From: Nocardia wallacei
Lineage (GTDB): Bacteria > Actinomycetota > Actinomycetes > Mycobacteriales > Mycobacteriaceae
Assembly: GCF_014466955.1 (NCBI RefSeq)
Contig: NZ_AP023396.1
Span: 5,084,001-5,148,000, forward strand
Reading direction: 5' to 3'
DNA: 64,000 bases
Every line of letters begins with the position of its first letter. The first letter of the stretch is position 1. Shown here piece by piece: positions 33,101-47,668 of the stretch. The notes under the pieces are model-generated. The model did not search any database and was not told the origin of the DNA. It saw only the letters and a program-made list of their open reading frames with translations. Both the position numbers and the translations under genes were made by a program.

Positions 33101-33964
33101 TCAATGATGGCCATGGTGCTCGGGCAGATCGGGGCCCACCGAGGTCGGTCCGCCCGGGTACGGGAACGAGCCGGGGATGCCGCCGTCGTGGCCGACGACG
33201 ACCTGCGCGGTGTTCACCGCCCCCGTGATCGGGGTGTCGCTGCCGGGCACCAGCCACACATGCAGGTCCCAGGCCCGCGGATGCACCAGGCCGGGCGGGT
33301 TCGGCAGCGCCGCGGGGATGCTGCCCGGCTCCTGCCCCACCCAGTCCTCGGCCGGCGGCTGGGTCACCATATCGAAGGTCGGGAAGGCGTGCACGCCGCG
33401 CTCGTGGAATCCCCAGTCGGTCGGATAGACGCACAGCCCGTGCTCGATCGGCGTCAGGCCCGGGGTGTAGACCGCGCCGTAGAACCAGCCCACCAGCTCG
33501 TAGGGGAACGACGGCGTGTACGGATCGTCGTGCACCGCAGCCGGATTCAGCGAGCGGTAGAACAGTCCGGTCGGCTGCCCGCTGGTCACCGCGTCGCGGG
33601 TGATCGTCCCGGCGGTGACGCCGTCGATCTGCTTGGCGATGATGTCCAGCGAGCGCGGCAGATTCAGCAGGCCCACCCCGACCCCGCGATACTGCACCCA
33701 GCCGTGCGAGTCCGGGCCCCAGCCGCCCAGTGCGGCCAGCGCCACCACGTCCTGCGGGCCGTTCAGTACGCGCAGCGAGCCCAGCCGATCGAGCACCCGC
33801 CGCTGGTCGGCGGCCAGGGATGCGGCGCGCTGGCCCGCGTCGCACTGCCGGTCGGCGGCCGGGACGCGATCGGGCCGCACGATCTCGTCGGCCGCGACGG
33901 CCGGGGCGAGCGCCGCGGCGGTCGTCAGCGCCGCCGCCAGCAGCAGTGGAATCCGAAGAGCCAT
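33101..33964 (-). CDS. secreted protein of unknown function
   Basis: The 287-residue product has a clear Sec signal peptide (MALRIPLLLAAALTTAAAL, with a likely AVA cleavage site near residue 26). I do not recognise the mature domain. It contains regularly spaced aromatic blocks (GWGPDSHGWVQYRGVGVG, then PYELVGWFYGAVYTPGL, then CVYPTDWGFHERGVHAFPTFD, then WDLHVWLVPGSDTP) and a Gly/Pro/His-rich end. There are two Cys, which could form a disulfide. ATG 33964 follows CGGAGA. It lies 13 bases after the PKS module 3 stop and 13 before the monooxygenase, so it is a true operon member, which is unusual for a secreted protein in a PKS cluster. Possible roles are binding, transport or extracellular modification of the product. 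Confidence 0.8.
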   Translation of the reverse strand: MALRIPLLLAAALTTAAALAPAVAADEIVRPDRVPAADRQCDAGQRAASLAADQRRVLDRLGSLRVLNGPQDVVALAALGGWGPDSHGWVQYRGVGVGLLNLPRSLDIIAKQIDGVTAGTITRDAVTSGQPTGLFYRSLNPAAVHDDPYTPSFPYELVGWFYGAVYTPGLTPIEHGLCVYPTDWGFHERGVHAFPTFDMVTQPPAEDWVGQEPGSIPAALPNPPGLVHPRAWDLHVWLVPGSDTPITGAVNTAQVVVGHDGGIPGSFPYPGGPTSVGPDLPEHHGHH

Positions 33965-33977
33965 CGGTGATCTCCGT

Positions 33978-40532
<6,555 letters not shown>

Positions 40533-40598
40533 ACCCGTCTCCCGAATTCCGGCAAAGATCGCCACCGCGGCCGGTTACGAAATTGTCCGGCCGCGAAC

Positions 40599-40651
40599 GT
40601 CTTCCATAGTTGCCGCGACCGCGATCGGCGGTAACCCCTAGCCTGCCCCTA
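40599..40651 (-). promoter_or_regulatory. promoter of the leftward polyketide operon
   Basis: On the minus strand TAGGGG (40651-40646), five bases, then TAGGGGTTACCGC (40640-40628), then 16 bases, then CAACTAT (40612-40606), a candidate -10. This aligns without gaps to the element upstream of the MqnA-like gene (12064-12109). The predicted transcription start near 40599 leaves a 5' leader of about 67 bases before the PKS start. The remainder of the 220-base gap to the divergent SGNH gene shows no other clear site. Confidence 0.6.
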
Positions 40652-40752
40652 TCCCCGCATACCGGGGCGGACACCGGCGCAGAGGTCTGCTTATACTCCG
40701 GCACAACGTCATTCGTGTTCCGCAATGCCGGAGAACACAGTTAGGTCGCTTC

Positions 40753-42093
40753 ATGAATCGCCTCGGAAATCCGCGCCGCCGTGCCGTTTCCAGCAATGTC
40801 CGCAGCGTGGTCTCGGCGCTCACGCTGGCATTCGGTGTCACCGCCGCAACCACCCCCGCCCTCGCCGATCCGCCGGCCGCCGACTGCGCGAGCCCACGCT
40901 GGGTGGGCAGCTGGCTGATGGCCGCATCGGACGCCACGCCGGTATCGGATATGGCCCTGACCCCGACCGTGTCGCTGTTCGACCAGACCTACCGGATGGT
41001 CGTCACCCCGCACCTGGGCGGGGCGACACTGCGCCTGCATCTGACCAACCGGCTCGGCCCGCTGCCGATCACCTTCGGCACCGTCACCGTCGCCAAGCAG
41101 GCCGAGGGCGCCGCGGTCGACCCCGCGTCACTGCGCCCGGTGACCTTCGGCGGGCAGGTGTCGGCGACCGTGGCACCCGGCGCCGAGCTGGTCAGCGACC
41201 CGGTCCCGCTGTCGTTCGCCGCCTTCGAGCCGCTGGCGATCAGTGTGTACGTGCCCGGTCTGTCGGCCCCGGCCACGGAGAACATCGTCGGCCTGTCCAC
41301 CAGCTACTACGGCCCGCCCGGCTCCGGCGACCACGCCGCCGACCCCACCGGCGCGGCGCTGAGCCTGCGCACCACCAGCGTGCTGTTCGCCGGAGGCATC
41401 GATGTGCTTGCCGCGCCGGACCGCTCGAGCGTCGTGGCCATGGGCGATTCCATCAGCACCGGATATGCGGGGGCGACATATTTCGAGGGGCCGCAGGATG
41501 CTTCCCTCGTCGACCGCAACCTCCGGTATACGGATTTCCTGCAACACCGCCTGGATGCCGCCGGAATTCCACTGACCGTGTTGAATTCGAGTATCTGGGG
41601 CAATCGCGTGGTGCGGAATCAGACAATCCCGCAAACGGGCCCGGGCGCCTCCGCCAGATTGCAGCACGACGTCATCGAGACCGCCGGAATTTCCGATGTG
41701 ATAATCGCCTCGGGCACCAACGATCTCGCATTTCCGCCGACGCAGAATCCCGAACAGCTGGCGGCGGCCTACGCCGAATTGATCGGCCGGCTGCATGCGG
41801 CCGGACTCCGGGTGCACCTGGCGACGATTCCGCCGTCGGTGCGTTCGTTCATCGCCGGTGGCCTCGCCCCGAACGCCGAACCGGTCCGGCAGCGGGTCAA
41901 CGACTGGATCCGTAGCCAGCAGCTGTCCGACACCGTCATCGACTTCGACGCCGTACTGCGCGACCCCGACGATCCCGCCGCGCAGCGCCCCGATCTGGTC
42001 TCACCCACGCTGGTGCACCCCAACCCGCAGGGTCACCGGGCACTGGCCGACGCGATCGACATCGGCGCCTTCCAGGGCTCGCCCTGCCGCTGA
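40753..42093 (+). CDS. secreted SGNH/GDSL hydrolase
   Basis: The 446-residue product has a twin-positive N-terminus and a hydrophobic stretch (VVSALTLAFGVTAATTPALA), a signal peptide. An all-beta lead domain (about 50-200) precedes the SGNH fold: the nucleophile Ser in MGDSIST, the oxyanion Asn in SSIWGNRV, GTND for the third block, and the DxxH-type dyad in LVHPNPQGH. These enzymes hydrolyse esters of lipids or carbohydrates outside the cell. This subgroup is common in actinomycetes as a putative secreted lipase or esterase. It is divergent from PKS module 3 and may lie just outside the cluster. Confidence 0.88.
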   Translation: MNRLGNPRRRAVSSNVRSVVSALTLAFGVTAATTPALADPPAADCASPRWVGSWLMAASDATPVSDMALTPTVSLFDQTYRMVVTPHLGGATLRLHLTNRLGPLPITFGTVTVAKQAEGAAVDPASLRPVTFGGQVSATVAPGAELVSDPVPLSFAAFEPLAISVYVPGLSAPATENIVGLSTSYYGPPGSGDHAADPTGAALSLRTTSVLFAGGIDVLAAPDRSSVVAMGDSISTGYAGATYFEGPQDASLVDRNLRYTDFLQHRLDAAGIPLTVLNSSIWGNRVVRNQTIPQTGPGASARLQHDVIETAGISDVIIASGTNDLAFPPTQNPEQLAAAYAELIGRLHAAGLRVHLATIPPSVRSFIAGGLAPNAEPVRQRVNDWIRSQQLSDTVIDFDAVLRDPDDPAAQRPDLVSPTLVHPNPQGHRALADAIDIGAFQGSPCR

Positions 42094-42102
42094 CCATCAC
42101 CC

Positions 42103-42143
42103 CCGCCGCGGGCCCGAGACTGCGAGGTCCGGGCCCACGGCGG
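42103..42143. terminator. bidirectional stem-loop between convergent genes
   Basis: CCGCCGCGGGCCCG (42103-42116) pairs with CGGGCCCACGGCGG (42130-42143) apart from one position, a 14-bp stem with a 13-base loop, centred in the 61-base gap between the SGNH gene and the convergent SDR gene. Confidence 0.65.
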
Positions 42144-42154
42144 AACATGCTGTG

Positions 42155-42976
42155 CTACAGCCGGTCTCGTACGGATGCCTGCTTACGGAACACCGGCGAC
42201 ATCCGCCGGGCCATCCGGTCGGCGAAAGCCGGCGACAGCTGCGTCGTCGCGAACATCGACCGCACCGGCATACCCATATCCAGCACCTCGGACTTGTTGC
42301 GCCGCACCGCCCCGACGATCTTCCCCGCGATCCGGTCCACGGTGGTGGAGCCGAGCAGCGCGCTGGCCCGCACCCCCTGGTCGACCCAGACCTGGTACAT
42401 GCCATCGCCCTTCACGAAACCGGGCAACACGACGGAGAATCCGATCGGCGTGCCGTGGTACTCGGCGCGCAGTGATTGGGCCAGCGAGACCAGCCCGGCC
42501 TTCGTCGCGGCGTAGGGCGCCTGAAACGCGGGCGCCACCTTGGCGGCGCCGGTCGACACGAACAGCACATGCCCGCCGCCCCGCTCGACCATGCCCGGCA
42601 GCACGCGCCGGGTGAGCAGCATCGGCGCCATCAGGTTGACCTGGACAATCCAATTCAACTCGGCCGGTTCGTATTTCGTGAACGCCGCGGCCAGCTCGAC
42701 GCCCGCGTTGTTGATCAGCACGTCGATCGGACCCAGCGCGCGCTCCGCCCGGTCGACCAGATCGTCGAGACCGGCCGCATCGGCCAGATCGCCGAGAATC
42801 GGCTCGGCCTTGGCGCCGCTCTCGCGCAATTCCTCCGCCAGCGCACCGAGTACGTCGGCCTGCCGTCCCACCAGGGCGACGCGCGCGCCCTGCGCGGCCA
42901 GCCGGCGTGCCACGCGCTTCCCGATACCGCCCGACGCCCCGGTCAGGAGCACCGTCCGTTCCTTCAGATCCTTCAC
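42155..42976 (-). CDS. short-chain dehydrogenase/reductase
   Basis: The 273-residue classical SDR has the cofactor motif TGASGGIG (residues 13-20), NNAG (near 88-91), a Ser in FVSTGAAK and the YAATK catalytic Tyr/Lys. GRQADV after the second strand carries Arg where NADP-preferring enzymes do. The GTG at 42976 is preceded by a strong AGGAGGAGC. The substrate is unknown. Upstream are two sequences resembling the TetR operators at 11221-11260 and a repeat resembling the polyketide promoter element, so it may belong to either regulon. Confidence 0.88.
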   Translation of the reverse strand: MKDLKERTVLLTGASGGIGKRVARRLAAQGARVALVGRQADVLGALAEELRESGAKAEPILGDLADAAGLDDLVDRAERALGPIDVLINNAGVELAAAFTKYEPAELNWIVQVNLMAPMLLTRRVLPGMVERGGGHVLFVSTGAAKVAPAFQAPYAATKAGLVSLAQSLRAEYHGTPIGFSVVLPGFVKGDGMYQVWVDQGVRASALLGSTTVDRIAGKIVGAVRRNKSEVLDMGMPVRSMFATTQLSPAFADRMARRMSPVFRKQASVRDRL

Positions 42977-43024
42977 TGCTCCTCCTGGAGTCCCGATGCG
43001 AAGGCACCTCTCGGCAGCATTTAC

Positions 43025-43038
43025 CGCACGACCGTTCG
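43025..43038. promoter_or_regulatory. half-site resembling the TetR operator
   Basis: CGCACGACCGTTCG differs by one base from the right arm CGCACGATCGTTCG of the MFS-gene operator at 11246-11259. It lies 49 bases upstream of the SDR start codon. Confidence 0.4.
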
Positions 43039-43075
43039 CCGACGCCCTCCGAGCCTGCCGTTCATCGACCGAGCA

Positions 43076-43099
43076 GGTAAACCCCTATCCACGCCCCTA
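43076..43099 (-). promoter_or_regulatory. TAGGGG direct repeat upstream of the SDR gene
   Basis: On the minus strand TAGGGG (43099-43094), six bases, then TAGGGGTTTACC (43087-43076). This resembles the two polyketide operon promoters but has a spacing of 12 rather than 11 and TTTACC in place of TTACC. It is about 100 bases upstream of the SDR start. Confidence 0.4.
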
Positions 43100-43169
43100 T
43101 CGGCGGGTCAGGCCCGGCAACCACGGGTACCTTGACCCTCAGCCCACGCGCCCGGTAGCGTACAGAGCA

Positions 43170-43184
43170 CGCACGTTCGTGCGG
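43170..43184. promoter_or_regulatory. second TetR-operator-like site, upstream of an SGNH gene
   Basis: CGCACGTTCGTGCG is a palindrome with a TT centre; ACGTTCGTGCGG (43173-43184) is identical to bases 11225-11236 in the left arm of the MFS-gene operator. It lies 38 bases before the SGNH start codon at 43222. Confidence 0.4.
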
Positions 43185-43221
43185 TTGATGAAAGCCCACC
43201 TCAGCGACCAAGGAGAAGCCC

Positions 43222-43944
43222 ATGACGGAGGCAAGCGGGTCCACCACCGCGGCCGCGGACCGCGACCTCGGCGCGGCCCCGGAGCAGGCTTACACCGAGG
43301 CCACCGACCCCGACTGCATTTCGGACGAGGTGGCCGTCGATCTGCTCCGCGCCGCACCGTGGCGCCGCATCGCACTCGTCGGCGACAGCACCGCGCACGG
43401 CGCGGGCGACCCCAGCCCCGGCTACCGCGAAATGTACTGGGCCCCAAGGGTGATCCAGGTCCTGCGCGCGGCCGTGGGCGAAGTCGAGTTCCTCAACACC
43501 GGTCGCATCAACGCCACCACCCGCCAGGTGCTCGACGAGCAACTGGAAACAGCCCTGGCCTTCGATCCGGACCTGCTCTACGTCGCCTGCGGCGGCAACG
43601 ACCTGTGGACCGACACCCCCGACTACGACGCCGCCGAAGCGAACCTGGACCGAATCTTCGCCGCCGGCAAAGCAATCGGCGCCCGCCTCGCCACCATGAC
43701 CATCGCCGACGCCGTCCCCGAGCACATCCCCCAGCTCCGCCCGTTCCACGAACGCCTCGACCTGCTCAACCAGGTGATCCGCCGCGTAGCCACCCGCCAC
43801 GACGCCATTCTGATCGACCTGTGGTGGCACCCGGTCGGCCACCGCCCCACCGTCATGTCCGCCGACAACATCCACTTCAACATCTCGGGCCACGCCGTCG
43901 TAGCCGCCGAGGTAATCAAGGCCCTCGCAGCCGCCACCCCCTGA
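43222..43944 (+). CDS. cytoplasmic SGNH/GDSL hydrolase
   Basis: The 240-residue product has no signal peptide. The SGNH blocks are LVGDSTAHGAG (nucleophile Ser), LNTGRINATT, CGGNDLW (third block Asn) and the dyad ADNIHFNISGH. The class covers acyl-ester hydrolases and arylesterases; the substrate cannot be told. AAGGAGAAG precedes the ATG. It diverges from the SDR gene across a 245-base region that contains the operator-like sites described separately. Confidence 0.88.
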   Translation: MTEASGSTTAAADRDLGAAPEQAYTEATDPDCISDEVAVDLLRAAPWRRIALVGDSTAHGAGDPSPGYREMYWAPRVIQVLRAAVGEVEFLNTGRINATTRQVLDEQLETALAFDPDLLYVACGGNDLWTDTPDYDAAEANLDRIFAAGKAIGARLATMTIADAVPEHIPQLRPFHERLDLLNQVIRRVATRHDAILIDLWWHPVGHRPTVMSADNIHFNISGHAVVAAEVIKALAAATP

Positions 43945-44032
43945 CTCGCTCCCGGCCGACGCACGGGTGTAACCCTGTGCGGCACATCGAAGTCCGGGCA
44001 GGAACCGAGCGGCTCGGGCCATATCGCGGGCA

Positions 44033-44048
44033 TATCGAAAATTCGATA
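44033..44048. promoter_or_regulatory. inverted repeat upstream of vanH
   Basis: TATCGAA and TTCGATA flank AA, 36 bases before the vanH start codon, in the 140-base gap after the SGNH gene. A partial copy (ATATCG) lies 12 bases upstream. It is a candidate regulator or repressor site for the van operon. Confidence 0.4.
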
Positions 44049-44084
44049 CGCGCGGGCAACGTCGCGCTGGCTTGACTGAGAGGC

Positions 44085-45107
44085 ATGAGCTCCAGCGAAC
44101 CAGCGATCTCACGCTCCCGGCCACCGGCGACGGCCGGACCATCGGTACGAGCCACGATCTACGGGTGCGGCGCGGACGAGGCCGTCCTGTTCCGACAGCT
44201 GGCCCCTCGTTTCGGCGTACTGCCGACGCTCACTGCGGCGCCGGTCGCCGAAGACACCGTTGATCTGGCGCTCGGAAACCGAGCTGTCAGTGTCGGCCAC
44301 AGGACTCGGGTGACGAACGCGACGCTTGCCGCTCTGAGCCGAGCAGGCGTGCAGTACATCTCCACCCGAAGTGTCGGGTACGACCACATCGATGTCGAAT
44401 ACGCCCACCGCGTCGGTATTTCCGTGGGCACCGTGACCTACTCACCCGACAGCGTCGCCGACTTCACCGTGATGTCGATGCTCATGCTGGTGCGCGGCGT
44501 GAAATCGGTACTCCGTCGCTCCGCACTTCACGACTATCGGCCGAGCGACACCCGAGGTAGAGAACTGCGCGACTTGACCGTCGGAGTGGTCGGTACCGGG
44601 CGCATCGGCAGGGCGGTCATCGATCGGCTGCGCGGCTTCGGCTGCCGCGTACTGACCTACGATATTCGCCCCACCGTCCACGTCGGTCGTGCCGGGCTCG
44701 ACGAGTTACTGGTGAACAGTGACATCGTGACGCTCCATACGCCCCTATCCACGACCACACATCATCTTCTCGATCGGCAACGGATCGACCGGATGAAATA
44801 TGGAGCATTTGTCGTCAATACCGGGCGCGGTTCGCTGATCGACACCAGCGGTCTGCTGTCGGCGTTGGAAAGCGGAAGGCTGGGCGGTGCGGCCCTGGAT
44901 GTCCTCGAAGGAGAGGAAGGGATCTTCTACGCCGACTGCCGAAACGAACACATCGACAATGCCGCCCTGCTGCGTCTGCAAAGACTCCCCAATGTGCTGA
45001 TCAGTCCGCATATCGCGTATTACACAGATCACGCCCTGGCGGACATCGTCGAGAACAGCCTCATCGATCTCGTGAACTTCGAAATGGATACCGCAGCACA
45101 TGAATAG
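44085..45107 (+). CDS. vanH: D-lactate dehydrogenase, VanH type
   Basis: Reduces pyruvate to D-lactate for peptidoglycan precursors ending in D-Ala-D-Lac. The 340-residue D-2-hydroxyacid dehydrogenase shows ISTRSVGYDHID (substrate segment), the NAD motif GVVGTGRIGRAV, the catalytic Arg in VNTGRGSLID, Glu in DVLEGEEG and His in ISPHIAYYTD, in the VanH order. GAGAGG precedes the ATG. vanA overlaps its end by eight bases. The operon has more T- and A-ending codons than the neighbouring core genes, consistent with transfer. Confidence 0.95.
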   Translation: MSSSEPAISRSRPPATAGPSVRATIYGCGADEAVLFRQLAPRFGVLPTLTAAPVAEDTVDLALGNRAVSVGHRTRVTNATLAALSRAGVQYISTRSVGYDHIDVEYAHRVGISVGTVTYSPDSVADFTVMSMLMLVRGVKSVLRRSALHDYRPSDTRGRELRDLTVGVVGTGRIGRAVIDRLRGFGCRVLTYDIRPTVHVGRAGLDELLVNSDIVTLHTPLSTTTHHLLDRQRIDRMKYGAFVVNTGRGSLIDTSGLLSALESGRLGGAALDVLEGEEGIFYADCRNEHIDNAALLRLQRLPNVLISPHIAYYTDHALADIVENSLIDLVNFEMDTAAHE

Positions 45108-46137
45108 AGTGAAGATCGGCGTCATCTTCGGCGGATCGTCCGAGGAGCATCCGGTATCCGTCAAATCGGCGAACGAAATCGCGAACAACCTCGATACCGG
45201 CAGGTACGAGCCGTACTGGATAGGAATTACGAGATCCGGTGCATGGATGCTCTGTGACGGGCCGGACGCGGATTGGGAGAACAATGGTGGCCGTCCCGCC
45301 GTCTTGGCACCGGATCGAAGCGTCCATGGATTGCTCGTCCGGAGGCGCGCGGGCTACGAAACCGTCCGCCTGGACATGGCTCTCCCGGTGCTCCACGGAA
45401 AGCTCGGCGAAGACGGTGCGATCCAGGGCTTGCTGGAGCTGTCCGGACTTCCCTATGTCGGTTGTGGTGTCGCCGCCTCCGCGTTGTGCATGGACAAGTC
45501 CCTCGCTTACCTCGTGGCCCGCAGCGCGGGAATCGCCACGCCGAACTTCCTCGTGGTCGCGGCGAGCGGGGACGTCGATGCCGAACAGCTCACGTATCCG
45601 GTCTTCGTGAAGCCGGCTCGTTCGGGTTCCTCGTTCGGCGTCAGCAAGGTCGCCGGGAAGGACGAGTTGGCCGCCGCGCTGGCGGCGGCCCGCCGGTACG
45701 ACTCGAAGGTCATGATCGAGGAGGCGGTGCCGGGCCATGAGGTCGGTTGCGCGATCCTCGGGGATGGACCGGACCTGGTAATCGGCGAAGTGGACCGGGT
45801 CGCCCTCTCGCACGGTTTCTTCAGGATCCACCAGGAGAGCTCACCGGAAACCGGTTCCGAGAACTCGACGTTCATTGTCCCCGCCGACATCTCCGACGAT
45901 CTGCGCCGACGCGTCCGGCAGACCGCCGAGACCATCTACCGCGCGCTGGGCTGCCGAGGCCTTGCCCGGGTGGACATGTTCCTCACCGAGGACGGGCGGG
46001 TCGTCCTCAACGAGGTCAACACCTTCCCCGGTATGACCTCCTACAGCCGCTACCCCAGGATGATGGCCGCCGCGGGCCTTCCGCTGCCCGACCTGATCGA
46101 CCGGCTCGTGTCGATGACACTGCACGAGGGCCGATGA
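45100..46137 (+). CDS. vanA: D-alanine-D-lactate ligase, VanA type
   Basis: Joins D-Ala to D-lactate, giving cell-wall precursors that vancomycin-type antibiotics bind poorly. The 345-residue ATP-grasp ligase has IFGGSSEEHPVSVKSA at the N-terminus, HGKLGEDGAIQGLLELSGLPYVG, the lid motif PARSGSSFGVSK and NEVNTFPGMTSYSRYP. The omega-loop SHGFFRIHQE carries His (H238) where D-Ala-D-Ala ligases have Tyr; this His marks the D-lactate-specific subgroup. The call as VanA-like depends on that residue and on the gene order. It could equally be called vanO or another van allele; allele naming needs an alignment. Confidence 0.95.
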   Translation: MNRVKIGVIFGGSSEEHPVSVKSANEIANNLDTGRYEPYWIGITRSGAWMLCDGPDADWENNGGRPAVLAPDRSVHGLLVRRRAGYETVRLDMALPVLHGKLGEDGAIQGLLELSGLPYVGCGVAASALCMDKSLAYLVARSAGIATPNFLVVAASGDVDAEQLTYPVFVKPARSGSSFGVSKVAGKDELAAALAAARRYDSKVMIEEAVPGHEVGCAILGDGPDLVIGEVDRVALSHGFFRIHQESSPETGSENSTFIVPADISDDLRRRVRQTAETIYRALGCRGLARVDMFLTEDGRVVLNEVNTFPGMTSYSRYPRMMAAAGLPLPDLIDRLVSMTLHEGR

Positions 46138-46814
46138 TGAATGCCGATTTCGTATTCGTGGACGAACTGGTGCCCGGCATTCGCTGGGACGCCAAGTACG
46201 CCACCTGGGACAACTTCACCGGCAAACCGGTGACCGGATATCTGGCGAATCGCATCGTCGGCACCAAGGCCCTGTGCGAAGCACTGACGCGGGCGCAAGC
46301 GCAAGCCGTCGAACTCGACTTCGGCCTACTTCTGTGGGATGGGTATCGACCGCGACGAGCCGTGGACAGCTTCCTCCATTGGTCGAGACAGGCGGAGGAC
46401 GGCCGAACCAAACCACGTCACTACCCGAATATCACCCGATCCGAGCTGATCGGCAAGGGATACGTCGCCGTCGAATCCGCGCACAGCCGAGGCAGTACCG
46501 TCGACCTCACGCTCTATCACTTGCCTACGGGCGCATTGGCACATATGGGCGGCGGCCACGATCTGATGGACGTGATATCGCATCACGGAGCGGTGGGAAT
46601 AAGCCGCGATGCGGCGAGAAACCGTCGTCAGCTTCGTTGGATCATGGAAAGCAGCGGTTTCCGCTCATACGATCGCGAATGGTGGCATTACACCCTCGAC
46701 AGCGAACCATATCCGGACACCTACTTCGATTTTCCGATCACATCGAACAATCGATCGCTGCACGCTGCCCCCATTCCCGCAGGGCCCGCACGACACAGAG
46801 AGCCGGTGCTGTAA
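46134..46814 (+). CDS. vanX: D-Ala-D-Ala dipeptidase, VanX type
   Basis: Zinc dipeptidase that removes normal D-Ala-D-Ala so that D-Ala-D-Lac precursors dominate. The 226-residue product has the SAHSRGSTVDL motif (zinc ligands H117 and D124) and EWWH (catalytic E182, zinc ligand H185), each one position beyond the enterococcal VanX numbering, plus the YRPRRAVDSF Arg segment. The start ATG overlaps the vanA stop, and the vanX stop overlaps the next start, so all four genes are translationally coupled. Confidence 0.95.
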   Translation: MMNADFVFVDELVPGIRWDAKYATWDNFTGKPVTGYLANRIVGTKALCEALTRAQAQAVELDFGLLLWDGYRPRRAVDSFLHWSRQAEDGRTKPRHYPNITRSELIGKGYVAVESAHSRGSTVDLTLYHLPTGALAHMGGGHDLMDVISHHGAVGISRDAARNRRQLRWIMESSGFRSYDREWWHYTLDSEPYPDTYFDFPITSNNRSLHAAPIPAGPARHREPVL

Positions 46815-47497
46815 TGAATGACGGCCTGCCCTACTTCTCACAGTGGGGAAGTAGGCAGCGTAACGACCACGTCGTGGTGCGGCGAACCGATCCCTCGACC
46901 GTGGAAGCGGTCCTGCGAGATATCGACTCCCGGTACGACTGGCGCTCCGACGGGTACAGTTCGCGTGCCGAATACCTGTTCTGGTCCCGGAAGCTCTGCG
47001 GCTTGGCGTGTCTACAGTCGTTGCTACACGGCTGGACCGACACCCGGCTGTCGATGGGCGCACTACTGACGCTTGCTCTCGATCGGGGCTGCTACACAGT
47101 CGAGCCCTCCGGCAAGGTCCACGGACTGTTCTACCGGCCCTTCATGGCGTGGATAGATGCGCAGTTCGGGTTTCGCTGCGAATTGGTCGAGCGCACCACG
47201 ATCGAGGTGTCCGCCCGCCGGATCGGTCCCGGGCGGGTCATGATCGCTTCGGTATCACCCGAGATTCGCGACCCGGCCACCAAGAATCCGCTGCGAGGGG
47301 GTCATCTCGTATTGATCCATGCGGTCCACGACGGAGTCGTCCGGTTCCACGACCCGTCCGGATACACCAGCAACTCCGAATCCGCATCACTGCCCATACC
47401 TGTGTTCGAGAGATTTCACGCCGATCGAGGCATCGTGATCAGCAGCCGCGAAACAGCGGAATCGGCAGCCGCCGAACCGATTCGGCGGGCGTCATGA
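46814..47497 (+). CDS. C39-like papain-fold cysteine peptidase in the van operon
   Basis: The 227-residue product shows the C39-type pattern: CG at 62-63 in KLCGLACLQSLL (C62 nucleophile, second Cys at 66), GGHLVLIHAV (H164) and FHDPSGY (D180), in the order and spacing of a papain-like triad. The N-terminus YFSQWGSRQRNDHVV resembles the QLPYYSQW lead of C39-like proteins. No signal peptide or membrane segment is seen, so it would act in the cytoplasm. The start overlaps the vanX stop (TAATG), so it is expressed with vanHAX. It is not VanY, VanZ, VanW or VanK. Function unknown; cleavage of a peptide or precursor in cell-wall remodelling is an inference. Confidence 0.8.
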   Translation: MNDGLPYFSQWGSRQRNDHVVVRRTDPSTVEAVLRDIDSRYDWRSDGYSSRAEYLFWSRKLCGLACLQSLLHGWTDTRLSMGALLTLALDRGCYTVEPSGKVHGLFYRPFMAWIDAQFGFRCELVERTTIEVSARRIGPGRVMIASVSPEIRDPATKNPLRGGHLVLIHAVHDGVVRFHDPSGYTSNSESASLPIPVFERFHADRGIVISSRETAESAAAEPIRRAS

Positions 47498-47668
47498 TGC
47501 CCGGTCTGCGCGCACCGCGCATGCTTCGATTCGGCGTGGCCCAAGGGTCTGCAAGTCGCGTCCGCCCGGCACAGCGGGGATTGATGTGTAGATGCGCATA
47601 TCACGGTATAGGTATCTACCTGATGTCGACCCGCGATGTCTCAATGCTTGCTGCGGTCCGCGTGTCGG

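Noticed and set aside
29144..33228. A 1414-codon rightward open frame opposite the halogenase and monooxygenase genes
   Set aside because: It is a shadow of high-GC genes on the other strand: His/Arg/Gln/Gly-rich, no domain, and it crosses several genes with clear motifs.
44741..44760. CCCCTATCC inside vanH resembling the polyketide promoter repeat
   Set aside because: A single copy in coding sequence with no second box; coincidence.
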